Source of the DNA: Pedobacter steynii
GTDB taxonomy: Bacteria > Bacteroidota > Bacteroidia > Sphingobacteriales > Sphingobacteriaceae
DNA: 64,000 bases
Reading direction: 5' to 3'
Assembly: GCF_900103665.1 (NCBI RefSeq)
Contig: NZ_FNGY01000005.1
Coordinates: 280,641 to 344,640 of the forward strand
The translations under genes were made by a program, and so were the position numbers. Below, piece after piece: positions 35,723 to 43,116 of the stretch; within the stretch, counting starts at the first letter, position 1, and each line of letters opens with the position of its first letter. The notes beneath the pieces are model-generated. The model saw only the letters and a program-made list of their open reading frames with translations, was not told the DNA's origin and did not search any database.

Positions 35723-36505
35723 ATGAGTTTGGTTAGGGCAAAGAAGCATTTAGGACAACATTTTTTAACCGATAAGAAGATTGCGGCAAAAATCGTAAAC
35801 GGCCTGGTGCATACCGATCAGTACAGGCAGGTGCTTGAAGTTGGCCCCGGAATGGGAATTCTTTCAGATATTTTATTGGAGCGGGAAGATCTCGAGACTT
35901 TTCTGATTGATATTGATGTGGAGTCTTATCACTTTCTTCAGGAAAAATACCCTCAGTTGGGAAGCCGGCTGATTAACGGCGATTTTCTGGCTTTAGACCT
36001 TGCCGGAATATTTAAAGAAAAATATGCGATCATCGGAAACTTCCCCTATAATATCTCTTCACAGATTCTTTTCAAGATTCTGGAAAACAGAGGGCAGGTG
36101 GTAGAGATGGTTGGTATGTTTCAAAAGGAAGTTGCAGAACGTTGTGCTTCCAAGTCAGGAACCAAAGATTATGGAATTTTGAGTGTGCTGATTCAGGCAT
36201 ACTATGATATAGAGTATTTATTTACCGTGAAACCGGGAACCTTTAATCCACCGCCAAAGGTCAACTCTGGTGTAATCAGGTTGAGTCGTAATCAGGTGGA
36301 AAGTCTGCCATGTGATGAAAAACTTTTCTGGAGAACGGTGAAAGCCGGGTTCAATCAAAGGAGAAAGACTTTGAGAAATGCACTTTCTGGTGTCGTTCCC
36401 AAAGATAAAATGGACGACCATATTTTCTTTGATAAACGGGCGGAACAGTTGAGTGTGGAGCAGTTTATCGAACTGACACAACACTTAGCCTATCTTTCAC
36501 AATAA
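35723..36505 (+). CDS. rsmA: 16S rRNA adenine dimethyltransferase RsmA (KsgA)
   Basis: A 260-residue methyltransferase. The start ATG 35723 gives the conserved MSLVRAKKHLGQHFLTD; it is preceded by AGGAGG at 35710-35715, a strong Shine-Dalgarno unusual for Bacteroidota. A longer frame from 35690 has no such support. Motif I is LEVGPGMGILSD and the catalytic motif IV is NFPYNISSQI. It dimethylates two adjacent adenines at the 3' end of 16S rRNA in late small-subunit assembly. pdxA-ksgA proximity is seen in many bacteria; here the two are divergent. The next gene starts 20 bases later. Confidence 0.95.
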   Translation: MSLVRAKKHLGQHFLTDKKIAAKIVNGLVHTDQYRQVLEVGPGMGILSDILLEREDLETFLIDIDVESYHFLQEKYPQLGSRLINGDFLALDLAGIFKEKYAIIGNFPYNISSQILFKILENRGQVVEMVGMFQKEVAERCASKSGTKDYGILSVLIQAYYDIEYLFTVKPGTFNPPPKVNSGVIRLSRNQVESLPCDEKLFWRTVKAGFNQRRKTLRNALSGVVPKDKMDDHIFFDKRAEQLSVEQFIELTQHLAYLSQ

Positions 36506-36525
36506 CAATCAGTCATTTAATCGTA

Positions 36526-37455
36526 ATGAGCAAAGGGAAAATTTTAATTGTTGATGAACTGCATCCTGTTTTTAAAGAGCGTGCAATAGCTTTAGGGTAT
36601 GAGGTAGACGATGAGCCCCTTTTTACCCGGGAACAAACTTTAGCTGCGATTTCTGCTTATCAGGGAATTGCGGTAAGGACAAAATTCAGAATTGATCAGG
36701 AATTGATGGCTGCTGCGCCTTCGCTTAAATTTATAGCAAGAGCCGGAGCGGGTTTAGATAATATCGATGAAGCTTACGCCTTAGGTCGTAACATCACTTT
36801 ACTGAATGCGCCTGAAGGCAATATGGATGCCGTAGGTGAACATGCTATCGGTTTGCTGTTGTCTTTGATGAATAACTTCCGAAAAGCCGACCAGGAGGTG
36901 CGCAATGGCATCTGGGACAGAGAAGGAAACCGGGGTTATGAACTGAAAGGAAAGACGGTTGGCATTATTGGTTATGGCTTTATGGGGCAGCGTTTTGCGA
37001 AAAAACTTTCCGGCTTTGAAGTGAATGTAATTGCTTATGATAAATATAAAACAGGCTTTACAGATGCCTATGCGAAAGAAGTGAGCATGGAAGAGATCGT
37101 AAGGCAAAGTGATGTTTTAAGTTTACATATTCCACTGACAGGAGAAACCCGTCAGATGTTGAACGAAGAATACCTGTTTCATTTCCGCAAACCTTTCTTT
37201 TTTATCAATACGGCCAGAGGAGAGATTGTGAATACCGGGGCGGTATTGGCAGGGATTCAATCTGGAAAAATCCTGGCCGCCGGGCTGGATGTGCTGGAAG
37301 TAGAAAAGTTTCCTGCATTGGCAAATCAGGACTGGTTTAATCAGCTTAAAGATGCGGGAAAAGTGATTTTAACCCCGCATGTTGGTGGCTGGACCTTCGA
37401 ATCTTACCGTAAAATATCAGAAGTTTTAGCAGAGAAGCTTTCTTCTGTCATTTAA
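36526..37455 (+). CDS. D-2-hydroxyacid dehydrogenase, short SerA-like
   Basis: A 309-residue NAD-dependent enzyme of the D-isomer family. The nucleotide-binding loop is GIIGYGFMGQRFA, the catalytic Arg is in NTARGEIV and the general base His in TPHVGG. The family oxidises or reduces 2-hydroxyacids; phosphoglycerate dehydrogenase is the commonest role, but this protein lacks the C-terminal ACT regulatory domain of long SerA forms. Phosphoglycerate, glyoxylate or another oxoacid are all possible. It follows rsmA by 20 bases and ends in a hairpin region before greA. Confidence 0.88.
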   Translation: MSKGKILIVDELHPVFKERAIALGYEVDDEPLFTREQTLAAISAYQGIAVRTKFRIDQELMAAAPSLKFIARAGAGLDNIDEAYALGRNITLLNAPEGNMDAVGEHAIGLLLSLMNNFRKADQEVRNGIWDREGNRGYELKGKTVGIIGYGFMGQRFAKKLSGFEVNVIAYDKYKTGFTDAYAKEVSMEEIVRQSDVLSLHIPLTGETRQMLNEEYLFHFRKPFFFINTARGEIVNTGAVLAGIQSGKILAAGLDVLEVEKFPALANQDWFNQLKDAGKVILTPHVGGWTFESYRKISEVLAEKLSSVI

Positions 37456-37540
37456 ACATACATTTTACTTAAACTACCGAAATTCAAATTAAATAATTTG
37501 TTTTTGTGGTTGTACCCCATTATCTTCGTTTTTATTGAAG

Positions 37541-37586
37541 CAAGACTATGTAGGTTTAAAAACCGATGTAGTCTTGTTTGTTTTTA
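37541..37586 (+). terminator. hairpin and T-rich tail after the hydroxyacid dehydrogenase gene
   Basis: Outer stem CAAGACTA / TAGTCTTG (37541-37548 with 37569-37576) and inner stem GGTTT / AAACC, followed by TTTGTTTTTA. It separates the dehydrogenase gene from greA. Confidence 0.7.
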
Positions 37587-37612
37587 TAGTAATACATAAA
37601 ATAAATTGAGCT

Positions 37613-38086
37613 ATGACAGAGGTTACCTATTATACCCAAGATGGTTTAGACAGACTAAAGGAAGAATTACATCATATGAAAACTACCGGAAGACAACAAA
37701 TCTCTAAGGCAATTGCCGAAGCCAGAGATAAAGGTGATCTTTCTGAGAACGCGGAATATGATGCAGCGAAGGAGGCGCAGGGTTTGCATGAAGCTAAAAT
37801 AGCAAAATTGTCAACAACACTCTCTACAGCCAGATTAATTGATGAATCTAAGCTTGATACCTCGAAGGTATTGGCATTATCTATAGTAAAGATTAAGAAT
37901 ATTAAAAACGGAGCTACCATGTCTTATCAATTGGTCGCGGAGAGTGAGGCCGACCTTAAAACCGGTAAAATCTCCGTAAAATCGCCGATTGCCCAAGGTT
38001 TATTGGGTAAATCCGTAGGCGATAAAACTGAGATTCAGGTTCCTGCAGGAAAGATTGAATTCGAGATATTAGAGATCACCCGATAA
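37613..38086 (+). CDS. greA: transcription elongation factor GreA
   Basis: A 157-residue GreA: N-terminal coiled coil with the LSENAEYDAAKEAQ motif (acidic tip, about 40-54) and a C-terminal globular domain with SPIAQGLLGKSVGDKTEIQVP. It stimulates RNA cleavage by backtracked polymerase through the secondary channel. Length is normal. The HIT gene follows after 19 bases and a strong terminator closes the pair. Confidence 0.95.
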   Translation: MTEVTYYTQDGLDRLKEELHHMKTTGRQQISKAIAEARDKGDLSENAEYDAAKEAQGLHEAKIAKLSTTLSTARLIDESKLDTSKVLALSIVKIKNIKNGATMSYQLVAESEADLKTGKISVKSPIAQGLLGKSVGDKTEIQVPAGKIEFEILEITR

Positions 38087-38105
38087 TCCTTTAACATTTT
38101 ATCCA

Positions 38106-38513
38106 ATGGCAAGCATATTTTCAAAAATAGTAGATGGTGAGATCCCTGCACATGTTGTAGCGGAAACCACAGAATTCCTGGCTTTCTTAGATGTAAATCC
38201 CCTCACTATGGGCCATGTCCTGGTGATTCCTAAAAAGGAAATTGATTACATTTTTGACATGGATGAAGAAAGCTATTTCGGACTAACCTTGTTTGCTAAA
38301 ATTGTAGCTACTGGCCTGAAGGAAGCTTTTCCCTGTAAAAAGGTAGGAGTTGCTGTGATTGGCTTGGAAGTGCCGCATGTGCACATTCATCTCATTCCGA
38401 TGAATGCCGTGAACGACATGAACTTTAGTAAAGAAAAACTGAAACCTTCTCAGGAAGAACTGGAAGAAGCTGCGATAAAGATCAAGACGGCACTGAGTGA
38501 AAGTACCTCTTAA
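38106..38513 (+). CDS. HIT-family (HINT-like) nucleotide hydrolase
   Basis: A 135-residue histidine-triad protein. The triad reads HVHIHLIPM (about 94-102), with the upstream VNPLTMGHVLVIPKK segment typical of HINT/branch proteins. Members hydrolyse nucleotide phosphoramidates or dinucleotide polyphosphates; the cellular substrate is unknown. It is co-directional with greA, an arrangement seen in other Bacteroidota. Complete. Confidence 0.92.
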   Translation: MASIFSKIVDGEIPAHVVAETTEFLAFLDVNPLTMGHVLVIPKKEIDYIFDMDEESYFGLTLFAKIVATGLKEAFPCKKVGVAVIGLEVPHVHIHLIPMNAVNDMNFSKEKLKPSQEELEEAAIKIKTALSESTS

Positions 38514-38543
38514 AGGCTAAGATTTACGCATTCAGACCGTAGC

Positions 38544-38580
38544 AAAAAGCGGGTATTCCTATTTGGAATACCCGCTTTTT
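38544..38580. terminator. bidirectional terminator
   Basis: Perfect 16-bp stem (38544-38559 with 38565-38580), 5-base loop, an A run on one side and a T run on the other. It ends both the greA-HIT transcript and the convergent decarboxylase gene. Confidence 0.9.
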
Positions 38581-38613
38581 GTTGTTGAAGATTTTTTCCG
38601 TTCGTTCCTATTG

Positions 38614-39804
38614 TTAAAATGTGTTGGAGAAGGACATGTCCTTTGCTATTTCCGAGGGGCCTTTCTGGAAGCTGTAATTGATCTGTTCCGGATCAGAAAT
38701 GATGTCACAGATCAGTTCATCAATTTGATCTTTATCCACATTTGGCATACAGATAATGTGGGACAAACCGCTTTCTGAAGCAAGCTGCCATTTCTGGCAA
38801 ACCCATTTTGAAGGAGCAGGAAAAACAACAGTGATGGCATTCTGATTTCTCCAGGCTTCAATCCCCAGGCTTTTCAGCTGTTCTTCTGCATAAGCGGCAA
38901 TGGCCAGACTGTGCATGGCCCTTTCTTTTAGTCCCTTCATTCCTAATTTCTTCAGCGTATACCAAAGGAACAGCGGGCTATGTCCATTTCTCGAACCAGT
39001 GATGGTGGTATCCACACTGCCGATATAATCTATAGAACGTGCGATCCTGTCGCGGTTTGTTTTCTTAACGATCACCAGTCCGCAAGGCATCGGCGAACCC
39101 AGGAATTTATGTCCACTAATGGCAATACTGTCTACGCCATCGGCAAAGTCGAAGGCTGGACGGGGCTCAATAAAAGCGCTGTAACTTCCTGATAAAGCAC
39201 CATCAGCATGGATATAATGATTTTTAATAGCCAGGTTTTTTAGAATTCCTTTAATCCTTTTCACATCATCCCTTGCTTCTGTCATGGTTGTTCCTATATT
39301 GGCGAAGATGACTACCGGAAGGTGACGGTTCATGAGGAGACTATTGTGAAGGTCTTCATAATCCATTTCTCCATTGGCCTGGGAGCGGATGGCAATATTG
39401 GGCATGTTTAGCAATAAAAGGTTCTTCTGAACGCTATAATGCGTTGAGTCGGAATAATAGACCATCGCCTTTGGATAAAGTTCTCTGGCGAGATAGAGGC
39501 CGTACATGTTTCCTTCAGAGCCTCCATTGGTCACATATCCCCACCAGTTGTCTTGTTGTGCACGGAATAGTTCAGCAAAGAAGCGAACCACATCTCTTTC
39601 CAGTTCTCTGGTGTCTACAGCGTAGGTAGATTCTGTAAAAGGATCTCCAAGATTATTGATCGGATATTGCAGAAAGGGAAGGAGTGGGGTATAGTCGAAA
39701 TCTTTAGATACAGGATAGCCAAGGAACAAACGGGTTTTCGATTGCAGCTTTTCATATAGCTCCGAGAGTCTTTTATTATCTTCAGTTGAAAGATTAAATT
39801 CCAT
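38614..39804 (-). CDS. PLP-dependent group II decarboxylase, histidine-decarboxylase-like
   Basis: A 396-residue fold-type I enzyme. His122 (DSTHYSVQK) should stack on the cofactor, Asp201 (IHADGALSG) holds the pyridine nitrogen and Lys233 (ISGHKFLGSP) forms the Schiff base, almost the position known from bacterial PLP-type histidine decarboxylases. The TNGGSEGNMYGL phosphate-binding motif is present. Histidine is therefore the best guess for substrate, giving histamine; other amino acids are not excluded. The gene is divergent from an Lrp/AsnC regulator across 158 bases, which suggests amino-acid-responsive control. No antiporter gene is adjacent, as would be expected for an acid-resistance pair. 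Confidence 0.85.
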   Translation of the reverse strand: MEFNLSTEDNKRLSELYEKLQSKTRLFLGYPVSKDFDYTPLLPFLQYPINNLGDPFTESTYAVDTRELERDVVRFFAELFRAQQDNWWGYVTNGGSEGNMYGLYLARELYPKAMVYYSDSTHYSVQKNLLLLNMPNIAIRSQANGEMDYEDLHNSLLMNRHLPVVIFANIGTTMTEARDDVKRIKGILKNLAIKNHYIHADGALSGSYSAFIEPRPAFDFADGVDSIAISGHKFLGSPMPCGLVIVKKTNRDRIARSIDYIGSVDTTITGSRNGHSPLFLWYTLKKLGMKGLKERAMHSLAIAAYAEEQLKSLGIEAWRNQNAITVVFPAPSKWVCQKWQLASESGLSHIICMPNVDKDQIDELICDIISDPEQINYSFQKGPSEIAKDMSFSNTF

Positions 39805-39962
39805 GGTTATTCAGTTTGTTTAGACTTCAAATTTATATATAACCAGTTAATTGATCTTTTAATTTGATTATAATAGAAAATAAACACTTAATTTGCTATT
39901 TAATTAGTCTCATTGATCTGAAATGCGGCTGATTATTTTAAAATTCAGAAAAACTAAACTAG

Positions 39963-40430
39963 ATGGAACAGTTCGATAAGATGGATCAACGCATTTTAAA
40001 TGCTTTACAGCACAATGCAAGGTTGAATACAAAGGAGATTGCACATAAGGTGGGGTTAACCGTTACACCAACTTATGAGCGCCTGAAAAAGATCGAGAAA
40101 TCCGGGGTGATCAAGAATTATGTGACCTTGCTGGACCGGGAAAAGATAGGCAAGACCCTGGCTGCATTTTGCAATGTTACTTTGCAGGTACACTCTCTTC
40201 CATTGCTAAAGAAGTTTGAAGCTGCAATGAGTAAGCTCGATGAGGTGATGGAATGCTATCACGTTGCCGGAACTTATGATTATCTGTTGAAAGTAGTGGT
40301 GAATGACATGAACAGATATCAGGATTTTTTAACCAATAAGCTGGCAGCAATTGAGAATATTGCGAACGTGAATAGCTTATTTGTGATGACGGAGATCAAG
40401 CACAGCACTGCTTACGTGATTGAAAAATAA
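39963..40430 (+). CDS. Lrp/AsnC family transcriptional regulator
   Basis: A 155-residue Lrp-type protein. The N-terminal helix-turn-helix (about 5-55) reads DQRILNALQHNARLNTKEIA and then GLTVTPTYERLKKIEKSG, quoted in two parts; the C-terminal ligand-binding RAM domain (about 65-150) includes MECYHVAGTYDYLLKVV. These regulators sense amino acids. It is divergent from the HDC-like gene, so local control is the likely first role. The 3' end faces the MazG-like gene with 4 bases between the stops. Confidence 0.92.
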   Translation: MEQFDKMDQRILNALQHNARLNTKEIAHKVGLTVTPTYERLKKIEKSGVIKNYVTLLDREKIGKTLAAFCNVTLQVHSLPLLKKFEAAMSKLDEVMECYHVAGTYDYLLKVVVNDMNRYQDFLTNKLAAIENIANVNSLFVMTEIKHSTAYVIEK

Positions 40431-40434
40431 GGAG

Positions 40435-40761
40435 TTATTTTAATTTTTCGTTGTTCTTGTGTCGGTCAGTATCCCTGATGGTTTTCTTAATCAGGTTTTT
40501 TTCCATGGCGTCGGTCAGGTCGATTCCGGTCTGATTTGCCAGGCAGATGAGTACAAACAATACATCAGCCATTTCATCAGCGAGGTCTACAGCTTCATCA
40601 CTTTTTTTAAAAGACTGTTCTCCATATTTTCTAGACATAATCCTGGCCACTTCCCCCACTTCTTCCATGAGGATCGCGGTATTGGTGAGCTCATTGAAAT
40701 AACGGATGCCTGTATTTTTTATCCATTGGTCTACGGTTTCCTGTGCTTCTGCTATGGTCAT
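40435..40761 (-). CDS. MazG-like nucleotide pyrophosphohydrolase
   Basis: A 108-residue all-alpha NTP pyrophosphatase. Metal-binding pattern EEVGE (about 29-33) and DEMAD (about 62-66) is of the MazG/dUTPase-2 superfamily type. It probably hydrolyses a non-canonical or damaged NTP to the monophosphate; specificity is unknown. The dtd stop lies 1 base from its start, so the minus-strand genes rsgA-dtd-mazG form one unit. The lysine-rich C-terminus (KNNEKLK) is variable in the family. Confidence 0.88.
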   Translation of the reverse strand: MTIAEAQETVDQWIKNTGIRYFNELTNTAILMEEVGEVARIMSRKYGEQSFKKSDEAVDLADEMADVLFVLICLANQTGIDLTDAMEKNLIKKTIRDTDRHKNNEKLK

Positions 40762-40762
40762 A

Positions 40763-41215
40763 CTATTCTTTATTTTTGGTGTCTATCATGATGGTTACCG
40801 GGCCATCGTTTACCAGGCTGATCTTCATATCTGCGCCGAAGATTCCGGTCTGTACCTCCTTTTGGAGATGGGCAGATAGTTTTATGATCATTTCTTCGTA
40901 GAGTGGAATGGCTTTGTCTGGTCGGGCAGCTCTGGTAAAGCCAGGTCTGTTGCCTTTTTTTGTAGCTGCAAATAAGGTGAACTGACTGATGAGAAGAATA
41001 TTCCCATCGACATCTGCGAGTGATTTATTCATCAGGTCATTTTCATCCCCAAAGATTCTCATGTTGACAATCTTCTGGCTAAGCCAATCCAGGTCTTCTG
41101 AGGTATCGGCATCTTCAATGCCTAAGAATACCAGGAAGCCGGTATTGATGCTGCCGGTTATTGCTCCTTTGACTACACAACTTGCTTCAGTAACTCTTTG
41201 TATAATTGCTCTCAT
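40763..41215 (-). CDS. dtd: D-aminoacyl-tRNA deacylase
   Basis: A 150-residue DTD. Both active-site motifs are present: LISQFTLFA (about 78-86) and NDGPVTIMID near the C-terminus, the latter carrying the cross-subunit Gly-cisPro. It removes D-amino acids, and misplaced glycine, from tRNA. Starting MRAIIQRVTEASC as usual. rsgA ends 6 bases upstream of its start, and the MazG-like gene follows after 1 base. Confidence 0.95.
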   Translation of the reverse strand: MRAIIQRVTEASCVVKGAITGSINTGFLVFLGIEDADTSEDLDWLSQKIVNMRIFGDENDLMNKSLADVDGNILLISQFTLFAATKKGNRPGFTRAARPDKAIPLYEEMIIKLSAHLQKEVQTGIFGADMKISLVNDGPVTIMIDTKNKE

Positions 41216-41221
41216 GGGGAA

Positions 41222-42142
41222 TTAAGCGCGGGTTTCGTTGCCATTGTAAATGCTGAGGTAGCTTTCATACCTGCTGATTTCGATTTCTCCGTTTTCTACG
41301 GCGGTGATAACCGCACATCCAGGCTCATTGACATGTCTGCAATTGTTGAACCTGCATTGATTGAGTAAGGCCCTCATTTCTCTGAAATAATGACCCAGCT
41401 CTTCAGGCCTGATGTCGAAGATGCCCAGCTCTCTGATGCCAGGTGTATCAATCAGGTATCCTCCAAAGGGAAGGGTATGCATCTCTGCAAAAGTAGTGGT
41501 ATGTTGTCCTTTGTCACTTGCTTCGGAGATTTCACCGGTTTTGATGCTTCTGCCCGGAAGCAGTACATTGATCAGGCTTGATTTTCCTACGCCTGAGTGT
41601 CCGGAGAATAAGGTAGTTTTATCTTTTAACAGGCCTTCTATCTGAGGGATATTGGTTCCTTCCAATGCCGATACGGTATAGCAAGGATAACCGATGTTCT
41701 CATAGATATTTTTGTAATCTTCCAGAATGGCCAATCCATCTTCATTAAATAAGTCGAGCTTGTTAAAAATCAGGACTGCCGGAATATCATAAGCTTCTGC
41801 GGTGGCGAGAAAGCGATCAATAAAACCTAAAGACGTTCTTGGTGAAGCGAGGGTAACGACCAGAAAAGCCTGATCCATGTTGGCCGCGATAATCTGCGCT
41901 TGCTTAGACAGGTTTATAGATTTACGGATGATGTAGTTCTTCCGATCGTGTAATTTATAAATAACACCATTGTCTGAATTGGGTTCGAGCTCAAATTCTA
42001 CCTGATCGCCAACAGCAATGGGGTTGGTCGTTTGAATGCCCTGAATCCGGAACTTCCCTTTAATACGGCAGTCGTAATCGACACCATTTTCTGCGTGTAC
42101 CTGATACCAGCTTCCTGTTGATTTTATGACTAATCCTTGCAT
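41222..42142 (-). CDS. rsgA: small-subunit ribosome biogenesis GTPase RsgA
   Basis: A 306-residue circularly permuted GTPase. The N-terminal OB domain is followed by G4 NKLD, then G1 GHSGVGKSS and G3 DTPG, the permuted order unique to RsgA/YjeQ. The C-terminal zinc finger reads CRFNNCRHVNEPGC (Cys, Cys, His, Cys). It helps the late maturation of the 30S subunit, the same stage as RsmA encoded at 35.7 kb. First gene of the rsgA-dtd-mazG unit. Confidence 0.95.
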   Translation of the reverse strand: MQGLVIKSTGSWYQVHAENGVDYDCRIKGKFRIQGIQTTNPIAVGDQVEFELEPNSDNGVIYKLHDRKNYIIRKSINLSKQAQIIAANMDQAFLVVTLASPRTSLGFIDRFLATAEAYDIPAVLIFNKLDLFNEDGLAILEDYKNIYENIGYPCYTVSALEGTNIPQIEGLLKDKTTLFSGHSGVGKSSLINVLLPGRSIKTGEISEASDKGQHTTTFAEMHTLPFGGYLIDTPGIRELGIFDIRPEELGHYFREMRALLNQCRFNNCRHVNEPGCAVITAVENGEIEISRYESYLSIYNGNETRA

Positions 42143-42251
42143 ATGATGGGGTAAAGGTAAGAAATTGTTTTAGGGTAATTATTTTTTGAGGCGATTGATC
42201 ATATTTATCGTTTTTACTGTTTGCTGGAATAGTTGTTGAGCAATAAAAAAT

Positions 42252-42782
42252 ATGAGTTATATTAATGTTATTGTGGATTGTGAAAGGTTCTTAAGCTTGG
42301 TCAAAAGAATAGCATTGAAGTACAATGTGTATTGTTATTTTGAATATAGAGCTGTAACGGATAGGACGAAAAGGAGTTACTTAAAAGTTGACTTCAACCT
42401 GGAGAATTACAGTGAATTGTTAAATGAAGCGTACGGGCATTTCTTTTTCATTTCAAAAGAGGTAGCTATTACTGAGAATTTAAGCTTTTATGATGATGGA
42501 CTTTTTGAGTTTTCAATTGAAGGAGGGGGAGGGAAAAAATCCGGACATGAAATTGAGATTCTTACACTAAGACTTTTGGCCAAAAATCCAGATAAGAGGA
42601 TTAAATCTTTTTTTAATGCAATTAATAACGAATTCAAGACGAGTGAGGATTTCTCACAAGGTATTGGTCCATCCAATTATTATAAAAAATTCTTTTATTT
42701 AAAGGAGTTCGCTGATGGTGACTTTGAAATCTGGAACGATCTGAAAAATAAAAATTTGTCAATGAGTATCGTTAGGCAGTGA
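42252..42782 (+). CDS. hypothetical protein, 176 residues
   Basis: I do not recognise the family. The protein is soluble, rich in aromatic residues (KYNVYCYFEYRAV; NYYKKFFYLKEF) and has a glycine run GGGGKK near residue 95. There is no signal peptide, membrane helix or enzyme motif. It starts 11 bases after a T/G-rich stretch and is flanked by rsgA (divergent) and the thr leader. A/T-rich codons are more frequent than in the neighbours, which could mean recent acquisition, but no mobile element is adjacent. Its character recalls small immunity or phage-type orphans, without specific support. Confidence 0.6.
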   Translation: MSYINVIVDCERFLSLVKRIALKYNVYCYFEYRAVTDRTKRSYLKVDFNLENYSELLNEAYGHFFFISKEVAITENLSFYDDGLFEFSIEGGGGKKSGHEIEILTLRLLAKNPDKRIKSFFNAINNEFKTSEDFSQGIGPSNYYKKFFYLKEFADGDFEIWNDLKNKNLSMSIVRQ

Positions 42783-42905
42783 TGTTATTCTATTTTATCC
42801 CCTGAGTTGAGAATGAGCGACTTAACTGCCTGTCCGTTTGAAAGCGCTGTTTAATATGCTTCAAACGCAAACTTTTGAAAAATCAGATAAATATTTTATT
42901 AATCA

Positions 42906-42937
42906 TTTGCTAATTAGAAAAATATAACTTTACTTTG
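42906..42937 (+). promoter_or_regulatory. promoter of the threonine operon
   Basis: A -33 element TTTG (42906-42909) is followed after 21 bases by TACTTTG (42931-42937), one base short of TAnnTTTG; TAACTTTA at 42925 overlaps as an alternative. Transcription would start about 25 bases before the leader-peptide ATG. Confidence 0.5.
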
Positions 42938-42967
42938 AGTCAGAGCACAGTAAGTGTAAAAAATACA

Positions 42968-43036
42968 ATGTTTAATAATTCAACCATTATTTCCATTATT
43001 ACCACCACCGGGATATCTCGGAGGGAGGCTAGCTAA
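42968..43036 (+). CDS. thrL: threonine operon leader peptide
   Basis: A 22-codon frame from ATG 42968 to TAA 43034. Residue 6 and residues 12-14 are Thr; residues 7, 8, 10, 11 and 16 are Ile, so 9 of 11 residues from 6 to 16 are regulatory amino acids. This fits the thr operon leaders of other bacteria, where scarcity of Thr- or Ile-tRNA stalls the ribosome. The last codons (encoding RREAS) contain the strand that pairs with the terminator. No homology needed: composition, position and RNA structure agree. Confidence 0.85.
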   Translation: MFNNSTIISIITTTGISRREAS

Positions 43037-43105
43037 TGGGTAAAAATAAAAAACTAAAAACCACAAAAAGCGCCTTCCTCTAATCGGGGAAGGCGCTTTT
43101 TTTTT
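43021..43105 (+). promoter_or_regulatory. thr attenuator: antiterminator strand and terminator
   Basis: Terminator: arms 43065-43078 and 43088-43101 pair over 14 bp and end in nine T (43097-43105), 11 bases before thrA. Antiterminator: GAGGGAGGC (43021-43029), in the last leader codons, pairs with GCCTTCCTC (43072-43080) over 9 bp with one G-U pair and breaks the terminator stem. A ribosome stalled on the Thr/Ile codons leaves 43021-43029 free; one that reaches the stop codon covers it. Confidence 0.85.
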
Positions 43106-43116
43106 AACCGTAAATT

